A DNA stretch of 11,179 nt. It comes from BQJD01 sp965652415. GTDB taxonomy: Bacteria > Pseudomonadota > Gammaproteobacteria > Arenicellales > CAJQKF01. The notes beneath the pieces are model-generated. The model was not told the origin of the DNA. It ran no database searches and saw nothing but the letters and a program-made list of their open reading frames with translations. Below are positions 1 to 6,491 of this stretch, piece by piece; the first letter of the stretch is position 1; the number at the start of each line of letters is the position of its first letter. The position numbers and the translations under genes are program-made. The stretch covers positions 1 through 11,179 of the forward strand of contig CBFGVH010000100.1 of assembly GCA_965652415.1 (NCBI GenBank), given 5' to 3'.

Positions 1-428
1 GGCCGGCCGAGGATGTTGTTGTAGTACCAGACGAGCTTGATGTTGGTCTCGTTGGCGTCCGAGCCGGACAGGCCGAAGTAGGTGTGGTTGAAGCCTTCCG
101 GGGCACGCTCGGCGATCATCTTCGCCAGCGTGATGGACACCTCGGCGCCGTGGCCGACGTAGGCATGGTAGTAGGGCAGCGTGCGCGCCTGCAGGGCGAT
201 TGCTTCGGCTACCTCCTCGCGTCCGTAGCCGATGTTCACGCAGTACAGCCCGGCGAAGGCGTCGAGGCTGCGGCGCCCGTTGGCGTCCTCGATGAACACG
301 CCCTTGCCGCCGGTGATGATGCGATTGGCCGCTTCACCGTGGGCGTGCTGGGCCATGTGGGTGGAGGGGTGGAAGAAATGGGCTCGGTCCCATCGCTCGA
401 GCTGGGTCGGGTCGGTCATGGCGTTCAT
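1..428 (-). CDS. Class III PLP-dependent aminotransferase (DoeD/SpuC-like), N-terminal part, truncated by window edge
   Basis: About 142 N-terminal residues are visible. They read MNAMTDPTQLERWDRAHFF, then a GKGVFIEDANGR segment, DAFAGLYCVNIGYGREEVAEA, LPYYHAY, and finally FGLSGSDANETNIKLV, which is the conserved cofactor-phosphate-binding S/G-SDANE block of class III (omega) aminotransferases. The PLP lysine and the C-terminal domain lie beyond position 1. Such enzymes move an amino group from an amine or omega-amino acid to pyruvate or 2-oxoglutarate. Two in-frame ATGs exist (428 and 419); GGAG at 441-444 is 12 bases before the first, so 428 is preferred. The gene lies 82 bases downstream of a semialdehyde dehydrogenase on the same strand, the usual pairing in which the transaminase makes the aldehyde that the dehydrogenase oxidises. 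With the Lrp-type gene upstream, the best specific guess is the diaminobutyrate transaminase DoeD of ectoine breakdown. Putrescine, GABA or beta-alanine transamination remains possible. Family certain, substrate inferred. Confidence 0.88.
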   Translation of the reverse strand, partial: MNAMTDPTQLERWDRAHFFHPSTHMAQHAHGEAANRIITGGKGVFIEDANGRRSLDAFAGLYCVNIGYGREEVAEAIALQARTLPYYHAYVGHGAEVSITLAKMIAERAPEGFNHTYFGLSGSDANETNIKLVWYYNNILGR

Positions 429-473
429 GGTGTGCTGTATCTCCGGGGCAGTCAGGTAGTCGTGAGGGGTCTG

Positions 474-503
474 GCGCGCCCGCCTCCGTCGGGGCAGGCG
501 CGC
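474..503 (-). other. Intercistronic RNA hairpin between dehydrogenase and aminotransferase genes
   Basis: On the minus-strand transcript the arms GCGCGCCTGCC and GGCGGGCGCGC form an 11-pair stem with an 8-base loop (CCGACGGA). The one non-Watson-Crick position is a U-G wobble in this RNA but would be a C-A mismatch in the opposite RNA, so the stem is continuous only in the sense transcript. No U-run follows, so it does not look like an intrinsic terminator. A role in mRNA stability or in differential expression of the two genes is plausible but inferred. Confidence 0.5.
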
Positions 504-510
504 GGCGTGG

Positions 511-2007
511 TCAGCCGTTGTGAATGCAGGTGTACTTCAGCTCGGTGAAGGCCTCGAGGCCGTGGCGCGAGCCCTCGCGGCCAAGGCCGGATTGTTTCAC
601 ACCGCCGAAGGGGATGGTGGGGCCGGTGATCTTGGCCCGGTTCACTGCCACCATGCCGTAGTCGAGGGCCCGGCTGATGCGGCTGATGCGCGCGTAATCG
701 GCCGTGAACAGGTACGCCACGAGGCCGTACTCCGAGTCGTTGGCGCGCGCGATCACCTCGCTCTCGTCGTCGAACGGGGCGAAGGCGGCCACCGGGCCGA
801 AGGTCTCCTCGCGCATGATCAGGGCGTCGGCGGGAACGTCGGCTAGCACGGTGGGCTCGAAGAACAGGCTGCCCTCGGCGAGCCGCTTGCCGCCGGTGAG
901 CAGCCGCGCGCCGCGCGCCAGCGCGTCCGCGACCTGTGCCTCGCACTTGGCCACCGCGTTCTCGTGCATCAGCGGTCCGATGTCGGCCTTCTCGTTCAGG
1001 CCGTTGTCCACCACGAGCTGCGAGGTGAGCTCGGCGAACGCCCGGGTGAACCGGTCGTAGACCGCCCGCTCGACGTACAGGCGGTTCGCGGCAAGGCAGT
1101 CCTGGCCGGAAGTGGCGAACTTGGCCGCCACCGCCTGCTGCACGGCGCGGTCGAAGTCGGCGTCGGCGAACACCACCAGGGGCGCGTGCCCGCCCAGTTC
1201 CATGATCGCGGTCTTCACTGTCGGTGCGCACTGCTCGAGCAGCTTGCGGCCGATCTCGGTGGAGCCGGTGAAGCTGATGGCGCGCACCCGGTGGTCGTCG
1301 CACATCTCGCCCACGATCACCCGGGCGCTACCCACCACGAGGTTGATCACACCGGCGGGAAAGCCGGCACGACTGGCGAGTTCGCCCAGCGCCAGCGCCG
1401 ACAGCGGCGTGTGGCTGGAGGGGTGGGCGACCACGGTGCAGCCGGCGGCCAGCGCGGCGGCCGCCTTGCGCGTGAACATCGCGGCCGGGAAGTTCCACGG
1501 GGTCACCAGCGCCGCCACGCCCACCGGCTCCCGGGTGACACGCAGGTCGGCATCGGGGAACAGGCTGGTCACCGACTCGACGTCGACGCGGCGAGCCTGC
1601 TCGGCGTAGTACTTGACGAAGGAGGCGGCATAGTCGATTTCTCCGCGCGCCTCGCGGATCGGCTTGCCCTGTTCGAGAGTCATGATCCGGGCAAGGTCTT
1701 CGCGATGCTGGCCGATCAGGTCGAACCATTTCTCGAGCAGCGCGGCGCGGCTGGAGGCGGTGGCGCCGGCCCAGTCGGTGAAGGCGCCGTGGGCGGCGTC
1801 GATCGCGGCGCGGGCGCCGTCGCGGCCGCTGGCCGCCAGCGTGGCGAGCAGCGAGCCGTCGGCCGGATTGGTGACCTCGAGACCGGTGTCGCGGCCGGTA
1901 TCGTGCCAGCGGCCGTCGATGAAGCTGCCGGTGCGGACGAGCCCGGGGTCGCCGAGCCGCCGGGCAAGGGGATGGCCCCTGTCGTCCTGGAACTTGTGAA
2001 TCGCCAT
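511..2007 (-). CDS. NAD(P)-dependent succinate/aspartate-semialdehyde dehydrogenase (GabD/DoeC-type ALDH)
   Basis: A complete 498-residue aldehyde dehydrogenase, normal length for GabD. Family motifs are in order: PWNFP with the oxyanion Asn172, the FTGST nucleotide-fold turn (247-251), the general base Glu270 in MELGG, the catalytic Cys304 in SGQDC followed by ANRLYV, the EETFGP block with Glu401, and PFGGVKQSGLGREG near the C-terminus. It is closest by eye to E. coli GabD-type succinate-semialdehyde dehydrogenases, which oxidise a semialdehyde to the acid in the cytoplasm. In an ectoine-degradation setting the homologous DoeC oxidises aspartate semialdehyde to aspartate, and the class III transaminase immediately downstream fits that. 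Oddity: the lysine of the usual V-K-P-A-x-x-TP cofactor-site motif is His195 here (VVAHPSSHTP), and GGNAP reads GGHAP. The start is set by the Shine-Dalgarno at 2012-2017; the frame stays open upstream but that stretch shows no ALDH homology. Family near certain; exact substrate open. Confidence 0.93.
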   Translation of the reverse strand: MAIHKFQDDRGHPLARRLGDPGLVRTGSFIDGRWHDTGRDTGLEVTNPADGSLLATLAASGRDGARAAIDAAHGAFTDWAGATASSRAALLEKWFDLIGQHREDLARIMTLEQGKPIREARGEIDYAASFVKYYAEQARRVDVESVTSLFPDADLRVTREPVGVAALVTPWNFPAAMFTRKAAAALAAGCTVVAHPSSHTPLSALALGELASRAGFPAGVINLVVGSARVIVGEMCDDHRVRAISFTGSTEIGRKLLEQCAPTVKTAIMELGGHAPLVVFADADFDRAVQQAVAAKFATSGQDCLAANRLYVERAVYDRFTRAFAELTSQLVVDNGLNEKADIGPLMHENAVAKCEAQVADALARGARLLTGGKRLAEGSLFFEPTVLADVPADALIMREETFGPVAAFAPFDDESEVIARANDSEYGLVAYLFTADYARISRISRALDYGMVAVNRAKITGPTIPFGGVKQSGLGREGSRHGLEAFTELKYTCIHNG

Positions 2008-2011
2008 GACC

Positions 2012-2017
2012 CCTCCT
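2012..2017 (-). promoter_or_regulatory. Ribosome binding site of the semialdehyde dehydrogenase gene
   Basis: AGGAGG on the minus strand (extending as AGGAGGGG) lies 4 bases before the ATG at 2007. It fixes the start, because the reading frame continues open to 2295 and would otherwise invite a 594-residue overcall that overlaps the regulator gene. Confidence 0.8.
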
Positions 2018-2143
2018 GGAAACGTGGTTCGAAAGCGTTTGCGGCACGGGTTCGCGCCGCTCGGGAGACGCGCGCGGCGAGGCGCGGCAAGGCCGGCGCC
2101 CGCATCTTCGCAGCGTGACGTTATGGTAGGGCCAAGGGGTCGG

Positions 2144-2164
2144 AAAACGGGCCTTTTCTGCCCG
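2144..2164 (-). terminator. Weak intrinsic-terminator-like hairpin after the Lrp-type regulator gene
   Basis: In the minus-strand RNA, CGGGC and GCCCG pair around a 7-base loop (AGAAAAG), followed directly by UUUU. It lies 60-80 bases past the regulator stop and about 140 bases before the dehydrogenase start. It could partly separate the two transcripts or act as an attenuator. The stem is only 5 pairs and the U-run short, so confidence is low. The rest of the 2008-2224 gap holds an A-rich stretch (minus strand, around 2180-2192) and no convincing sigma-70 promoter. Confidence 0.3.
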
Positions 2165-2224
2165 GCCGCGTCCGAAGCGTTTTCTTTTTTCGGTGTCGTT
2201 GGCGGAAAGATCGTCCAGGCCGGT

Positions 2225-2710
2225 CTATTCCCCGTTGCCCGCGGCCAGCGCGTACAGCGGCAGGCCGGGCAGGTTCTTGACCGGCTTGGTGACAATGTAG
2301 GTGAAATAGCGGTCGACCCCGAGATCGGCGTCGAGCAGGTCGTCGATCAGCTGCTGGTAGTTGTCGATGTGCTTGACGATGGTCTTGAGCAGGTAGTCGA
2401 TGCCGCCGCCGAGGGACCAGCACTCGCGGATCTCGGGGATGTTCATGACTGCCGTTTCGAACTTGTGAAAGTCGTTCTTGCGATGGGTCGCCAGTCCGAT
2501 CTCGGTATAGACGGTCACCACCGGCCCGAGCGCCTTCGCACTGATCACCGCCTGGTAGCCTTCGATCACCCCGGCCTGCTCCAGCCGCTTCAGCCGCGTC
2601 CAGCACGGCGTCGGCGACAGGTTGACCTTCTCCGCCAGCGCCACCTTGGTGATCCTGCCGTGGGTCTGGAGAATGGCCAGTATCTGCAAGTCGGTCCGGT
2701 CGAGTTTCAT
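2225..2710 (-). CDS. Lrp/AsnC-family transcriptional regulator (DoeX-like)
   Basis: 161 residues, typical of the family. It begins MKLDRTDLQILAILQTHGR, followed by a helix-turn-helix (about residues 18-45; ALAEKVNLSPTPCWTRLKRLEQAGVI with the family's S-P/x-C-x-x-R-x-x-x-L-E pattern), a hinge (GYQAVISAKALG), then the RAM/AsnC ligand-binding domain (about 65-140), with the WSLGGGIDYLLK segment at the usual G-x-x-D-Y position. These proteins form dimers or octamers and sense amino acids. An in-frame TGA two codons before ATG 2710 means the start cannot lie further upstream. The Shine-Dalgarno is weak. It is the first gene of a probable regulator-dehydrogenase-transaminase group and is divergent from the NAGGN operon, with 245 bases between. 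This arrangement resembles DoeX, which regulates ectoine use in Halomonas. Inference: it controls the dehydrogenase/transaminase pair and possibly the divergent operon. The ligand is unknown. Confidence 0.92.
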   Translation of the reverse strand: MKLDRTDLQILAILQTHGRITKVALAEKVNLSPTPCWTRLKRLEQAGVIEGYQAVISAKALGPVVTVYTEIGLATHRKNDFHKFETAVMNIPEIRECWSLGGGIDYLLKTIVKHIDNYQQLIDDLLDADLGVDRYFTYIVTKPVKNLPGLPLYALAAGNGE

Positions 2711-2812
2711 CTGCGCTCAGCCTGCCATGGTCTGGATCGGAAGGATGCCAGGGGCGGATTCTAATCGAGATGCCGCCTCCACACGCGCGTCGGCGCGGCC
2801 CGTGGTGCCGAC

Positions 2813-2847
2813 CCGGCGGCCGCCGGCGGCGCCGGGGCGAGCGCTCG
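2813..2847. promoter_or_regulatory. Two perfect GC palindromes in the divergent regulatory gap
   Basis: CCGGCGGCCGCCGG (2813-2826) and CGAGCGCTCG (2838-2847) are perfect palindromes lying 11 bases apart, between the Lrp-type gene and asnO and just upstream of the AT-rich block. They could be operators or transcript hairpins. In DNA this GC-rich, short palindromes also arise by chance, so the call is weak. Confidence 0.25.
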
Positions 2848-2854
2848 GTTCTCG

Positions 2855-2940
2855 GAAATCTCGACTATCTAATCAACACAGATAATTGAAAAATAGAAAT
2901 AAAAAAGTTAGTATTGAAACTATTTTCAATAGAGCGAAGC
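2855..2940 (+). promoter_or_regulatory. AT-rich promoter/operator region of the NAGGN operon
   Basis: Between about 2868 and 2932 only around one base in five is G or C, against roughly two-thirds in the surroundings. CTATCTAAT (2865-2873) resembles a sigma-S-type -10 element and GATAAT (2881-2886) a sigma-70 -10 hexamer; neither has a convincing -35 box. ATTGAAA occurs at 2885-2891 and 2913-2919 and inverted at 2924-2930. NAGGN genes are osmotically induced in the organisms where they were studied, so an inducible promoter is expected here; the exact boxes are inferred. Confidence 0.5.
2912..2931 (+). promoter_or_regulatory. Perfect 8-bp inverted repeat just upstream of the asnO ribosome site
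   Basis: TATTGAAA, a 4-base spacer (CTAT) and TTTCAATA form a perfect inverted repeat ending 9 bases before the AAGGAG Shine-Dalgarno at 2941-2946 (itself 9 bases before ATG 2956). As DNA it could be an operator, for example for the neighbouring Lrp-type regulator. As RNA it would be an A/U-rich hairpin in the leader that could respond to temperature or ions. Which of these is real cannot be told from sequence. Confidence 0.45.
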
Positions 2941-2955
2941 AAGGAGACGAACCGA

Positions 2956-4731
2956 ATGTGTGGTTTCTCGGGCGAGGTGCGTTTCGACGGCTCCCCGCCC
3001 TCGACGGACGCGGTCCTGCGGATGAACGACGTGCTGGCGCCGCGCGGCCCGGACGGGGCCGGGGTGTACCAGGCGGGCAACGTCGCGGTGGGGCACCGGC
3101 GGCTGAAGATCATCGACCTGTCCGAGAGCGCGCGCCAGCCGATGATCGACAGCGAGCTCGGTCTCACGATCGTGTTCAACGGCTGCATCTACAACTATCG
3201 CGCCCTGCGCCGCGAACTCGAAGAGCTCGGTTACCGGTTCTTCTCGAACGGCGACACCGAGGTCGTGCTCAAGGCCTGGCATGCCTTCGGGTCGTCGTGC
3301 GTGGAGCGCTTCCACGGCATGTTCGCCTTCGCTCTGGTCGAGCGTGACAGCGGCCGGCTGCATCTGGCCCGCGACCGGCTCGGCATCAAGCCGCTGTACG
3401 TGGCTCCGGTCGACGGCGCGCTCAGGTTCGCCTCCACGCTGCCGGCGCTGCTGGCAGGCGGCGGCATCGACACCGCCATCGACCCGGTGGCGCTGCACCA
3501 CTACATGACCTTCCACTCGGTGGTGCCCGCGCCCCGTACGCTGCTTGCGGGAGTGCGCAAGCTGCCGCCGGCCACGGTGCGGTCGATAGAGCCGGACGGC
3601 ACGATGCGCGAGACGCTGTACTGGCGGCCCGACTTCGCCGCCGGAGACGAAGCGCGGATGAGCTTCGACGAATGGCGCGACGCCACCCTTTACGCGCTTC
3701 GCGTCGCGGTCGATCGGCGCCTCGAGGCGGACGTGCCGGTGGGAGTGCTGCTGTCAGGCGGCCTCGATTCGAGCCTGATCGTCGCCCTGCTCGCCGAACA
3801 GGGGCAGAAGCGCATTGCCACCTTCTCGGTCGGCTTCGAATCGGCCGGCGGCGAGCGCGGCGACGAGTTCGAGTACTCGGATATCGTGGCCCGCCGTTTC
3901 GGCACCGACCACCACCAGATCCGGGTCGACACGGGGCGCCTTCTGCCGTCGCTCGAGGGCTGCGTGCGGGCCATGAGCGAGCCCATGGTCAGCCACGACG
4001 TCATCGGCTTCTACCTGCTGTCCGAGGCGGTGTCGAAACACGTCAAGGTGGTGCAGAGCGGCCAGGGCGCCGACGAGGTGTTCGGCGGCTACCACTGGTA
4101 TCCGCCGATGCTCGAGAGCACCTCGCCGGTGGAGGATTACGCGCGGGTGTTCTTCGACCGCGATCATGACGAGTTTCTCTCGGCCGTCGACGATCGCTTC
4201 CACGGCGACGACGAGAGCACCGGGTTCGTGCGCCGCTGGTTCGACGACACCACGGCGACAAGACCCGTGGACAAGGCGCTGGACATCGACGCGCGGGTCA
4301 TGCTGGTGGACGATCCCGTCAAGCGGGTCGACAACATGACCATGGCCTTCGGACTCGAGGCACGGGTGCCGTTTCTCGATCACGAGCTGGTGGAGCTTGC
4401 CGCGCGCATGCCCGCCGAGCACAAGCTCGCCCACGGTGGCAAGGGCGTGCTCAAGGAGGCGGCGCGGGCGGTGCTTCCCGCCGAGGTGATCGACCGTCCC
4501 AAGGGGTACTTTCCCGTGCCCGCGCTGAAGTACATCGAAGGACCGTATCTCGACTTCGTGCGGGACATACTCGATCACCGCGGGGCGCGGGCGCGGCGCC
4601 TGTTCCGCCGCGGCTACGTCGACGAGGTGCTCAAGGACCCGGCGCGCCACATCACGCCCCTGAAGGGCTCGAAGCTCTGGCAGATGGCCGTGCTAGAGTA
4701 TTGGCTCCAGGTCCACGGAATTTCGCCATGA
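2956..4731 (+). CDS. asnO: N-acetylglutaminylglutamine amidotransferase (asparagine synthetase-like, NAGGN pathway)
   Basis: 591 residues, the usual length of the NAGGN trio amidotransferase. ATG 2956 is right because it places Cys2 (MCGFSGEV) as the N-terminal nucleophile of the class II glutaminase domain and has AAGGAG 9 bases upstream. The glutaminase half (about 1-200) shows APRGPDGAG, GHRRLKIIDLS, FNGCIYNY and GDTEVVLKAW. The synthetase half (from about 230) has the ATP-pyrophosphatase loop SGGLDSS at 267-273, SGQGADEVFGGY, and VKRVDNMTMAFGLEARVPFLD. It transfers glutamine-derived ammonia to the C-terminal carboxylate of N-acetylglutaminylglutamine, giving the amide NAGGN, a cytoplasmic osmolyte. 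Being first in an overlapping chain with ngg and the M42 gene separates it from housekeeping AsnB. Cys77 sits where AsnB enzymes usually have Glu (FNGEIYN). The last four bases overlap the next start (ATGA, 4728-4731). Confidence 0.95.
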   Translation: MCGFSGEVRFDGSPPSTDAVLRMNDVLAPRGPDGAGVYQAGNVAVGHRRLKIIDLSESARQPMIDSELGLTIVFNGCIYNYRALRRELEELGYRFFSNGDTEVVLKAWHAFGSSCVERFHGMFAFALVERDSGRLHLARDRLGIKPLYVAPVDGALRFASTLPALLAGGGIDTAIDPVALHHYMTFHSVVPAPRTLLAGVRKLPPATVRSIEPDGTMRETLYWRPDFAAGDEARMSFDEWRDATLYALRVAVDRRLEADVPVGVLLSGGLDSSLIVALLAEQGQKRIATFSVGFESAGGERGDEFEYSDIVARRFGTDHHQIRVDTGRLLPSLEGCVRAMSEPMVSHDVIGFYLLSEAVSKHVKVVQSGQGADEVFGGYHWYPPMLESTSPVEDYARVFFDRDHDEFLSAVDDRFHGDDESTGFVRRWFDDTTATRPVDKALDIDARVMLVDDPVKRVDNMTMAFGLEARVPFLDHELVELAARMPAEHKLAHGGKGVLKEAARAVLPAEVIDRPKGYFPVPALKYIEGPYLDFVRDILDHRGARARRLFRRGYVDEVLKDPARHITPLKGSKLWQMAVLEYWLQVHGISP

Positions 4732-6491
4732 CCCGCGACGGCCATTACCGGCGGCGCCTGGAACGGCATCGCTCGCCGAGCCTGGTGGGCAAGGACATGC
4801 CCGGCGACGACGGCAGCCGTCACGCCGCCCGGCGCGACGCGGTGGTCGACTGCGGCTGGGGCCGGCTGATCTTCGCCCACACCTTCAGCGACAACCGCGC
4901 CATCGCCGACACGCTGCTTTCGGAATCTTCCGGACAGCGCGACATTGCGCTCTACGTCAGCGATCCGCACGTATTGCTGGCGATGAACCCGCAGGAACTG
5001 TTCCTGGATCCTTCCCACACCTACCGCCTGTGGCTCGACCGGTACGATCCGCCGGCGCTTCGCCCGCGCGGCTTCATCGTGCGCCTGCTCAACAGCCCCG
5101 CCGACGCCGAAGCGCTGTACGCCCTGTACCGCCGTCGCGACATGGTGCCGCCGCCGGTGTCGTTCATGTGGGGCAGCCGCAGTTCGCGCATGATCCACTA
5201 CTTCATTGCCGCCGATATCGCAAGCGGTGAAGTCATCGGCGGCGCCACCGGGGTTGATCACGTGCACGCCTTCGACGACCCCGAGCGCGGTTCGAGCCTG
5301 TGGGCGCTGGCGGTCGAGCCCCAGGCGACCCACCCGGGCATCGGCCAGGCCATCGTGCGCCACATGGCCGAGTTCTTCATCGCCCGGGGCCGCAATTTTC
5401 TCGACCTGTCGGTGATGCACGACAACTCAGAGGCGATACGCCTGTACGAGCGGCTGCACTTCGAGCGCGTACCGGTGTTCGCGGTCAAGCGCAAGAACGT
5501 CTACAACGAGCCTCTGTACATCGGCCACCAGCCGGAGGATGAACTCAACCCCTATGGCCGCATCATCGTGCGCGAGGCTGCGCGGCGCGGCATCGGGGTC
5601 AACGTGCTCGACGTCGAAGGCGGCTATTTCGAACTGTCCCTGGGCGGTCGCAGCATCACCTGCCGCGAGTCGCTGAGCGAGCTGACCAGCGCCATTGCCA
5701 TGAGCCGCTGCGACGACAAGGCAGTGACCCACCGGCTGCTGTCGCGTGCCGGACTGGCGGTGCCCGCGCAGGCAGTGGTTGCGGACATGGACGCCGCGCG
5801 ACGATTCCTTCGAGACCACGGCGCGGTGGTCGTCAAGCCCGCGCGCGGCGAGCAGGGCCAGGGAATCAGCGTCGGCGTGCGCGACGAGGACGATCTCGAG
5901 CGCTCTGTCGAACATGCCCGGGCCCACTGCGACACGGTGCTGCTGGAGGAGTTCGTAGAGGGCGAGGACCTGCGCATCATCGTCATCGACGGTGAAGTGG
6001 TGGCGGCCGCCGTGCGCCGCCCCGCCGCGGTCACCGGCAACGGGCGCGACACCGTCGCCGACCTGATCGCCAAGGCCAGCCGGCGCCGCTCGGCCGCCAC
6101 CGACGGAGAGAGCCGCATACCCCTGGACGATGAGACCGCCCGCTGCGTCGCCGCCGCCGGCCACGGCATGGACGACGTGCTCGACGACGGCCTCGAGCTG
6201 ACCGTGCGCAGCACGGCCAACCTGCATACCGGCGGCACCATCCACGACGTGACCGACCGGCTCAACCCCGCGCTCGCCGACGCCGCGGTGCGAGCCGCCC
6301 GCGCCATCGGTATCCCGGTCACCGGGCTCGATCTCATCGTGCCGTCCGTCGAGGGCGAGGAGTACCGGATCATAGAGGCCAACGAGCGCCCGGGCCTGGC
6401 CAACCACGAGCCGCAGCCCACCGCCGAGCGGTTCATCGACCTTTTGTTTCCGCACACCGCGAACGCACGAAGTTTTCGCACCGAATCATGA
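4728..6491 (+). CDS. ngg: N-acetylglutaminylglutamine synthetase (GNAT acetyltransferase fused to ATP-grasp ligase)
   Basis: 587 residues from ATG 4728, which overlaps the asnO stop as ATGA. An upstream in-frame ATG at 4701 lies inside asnO and is less likely. The N-terminal region (about 40-115; DCGWGRLIFAHTF, DPHVLLAMNPQELFLDPSHTY) is typical of this family. A GNAT domain follows (about 115-265), with the acetyl-CoA loop VEPQATHPGIG at 196-206 and DNSEAIRLYERLHF. An ATP-grasp domain of the cyanophycin-synthetase kind fills about 290-587: VVVKPARGEQGQG (367-379), LEEFVEGEDLR (406-416), VTGNGRDTVADLI, and the metal-binding IIEANERPG (Glu550, Asn552). The two activities acetylate glutamine and ligate a second glutamine using ATP, making N-acetylglutaminylglutamine for AsnO. 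The gene ends with another ATGA overlap into the M42 gene, so translation is probably coupled. Confidence 0.95.
   Translation: MTRDGHYRRRLERHRSPSLVGKDMPGDDGSRHAARRDAVVDCGWGRLIFAHTFSDNRAIADTLLSESSGQRDIALYVSDPHVLLAMNPQELFLDPSHTYRLWLDRYDPPALRPRGFIVRLLNSPADAEALYALYRRRDMVPPPVSFMWGSRSSRMIHYFIAADIASGEVIGGATGVDHVHAFDDPERGSSLWALAVEPQATHPGIGQAIVRHMAEFFIARGRNFLDLSVMHDNSEAIRLYERLHFERVPVFAVKRKNVYNEPLYIGHQPEDELNPYGRIIVREAARRGIGVNVLDVEGGYFELSLGGRSITCRESLSELTSAIAMSRCDDKAVTHRLLSRAGLAVPAQAVVADMDAARRFLRDHGAVVVKPARGEQGQGISVGVRDEDDLERSVEHARAHCDTVLLEEFVEGEDLRIIVIDGEVVAAAVRRPAAVTGNGRDTVADLIAKASRRRSAATDGESRIPLDDETARCVAAAGHGMDDVLDDGLELTVRSTANLHTGGTIHDVTDRLNPALADAAVRAARAIGIPVTGLDLIVPSVEGEEYRIIEANERPGLANHEPQPTAERFIDLLFPHTANARSFRTES

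Noticed and set aside
964..2118. 384-residue open frame on the plus strand over the semialdehyde dehydrogenase
   Set aside because: Shadow of a well-supported ALDH. Gly/Ala/Arg/His-rich with no recognisable domain or ribosome site.
2008..2295. N-terminal extension of the semialdehyde dehydrogenase to 2295
   Set aside because: It would overlap the regulator gene, has no ALDH-like sequence, and ignores the AGGAGG site 4 bases before ATG 2007.
2006..2764. 252-residue plus-strand open frame covering the Lrp-type gene
   Set aside because: Antisense to a gene with clear helix-turn-helix and RAM domains; no homology of its own is visible.
2956..4731. Housekeeping asparagine synthetase AsnB
   Set aside because: The gene overlaps ngg and the M42 gene in the exact order of the NAGGN trio, so the amidotransferase of that pathway is the better call.
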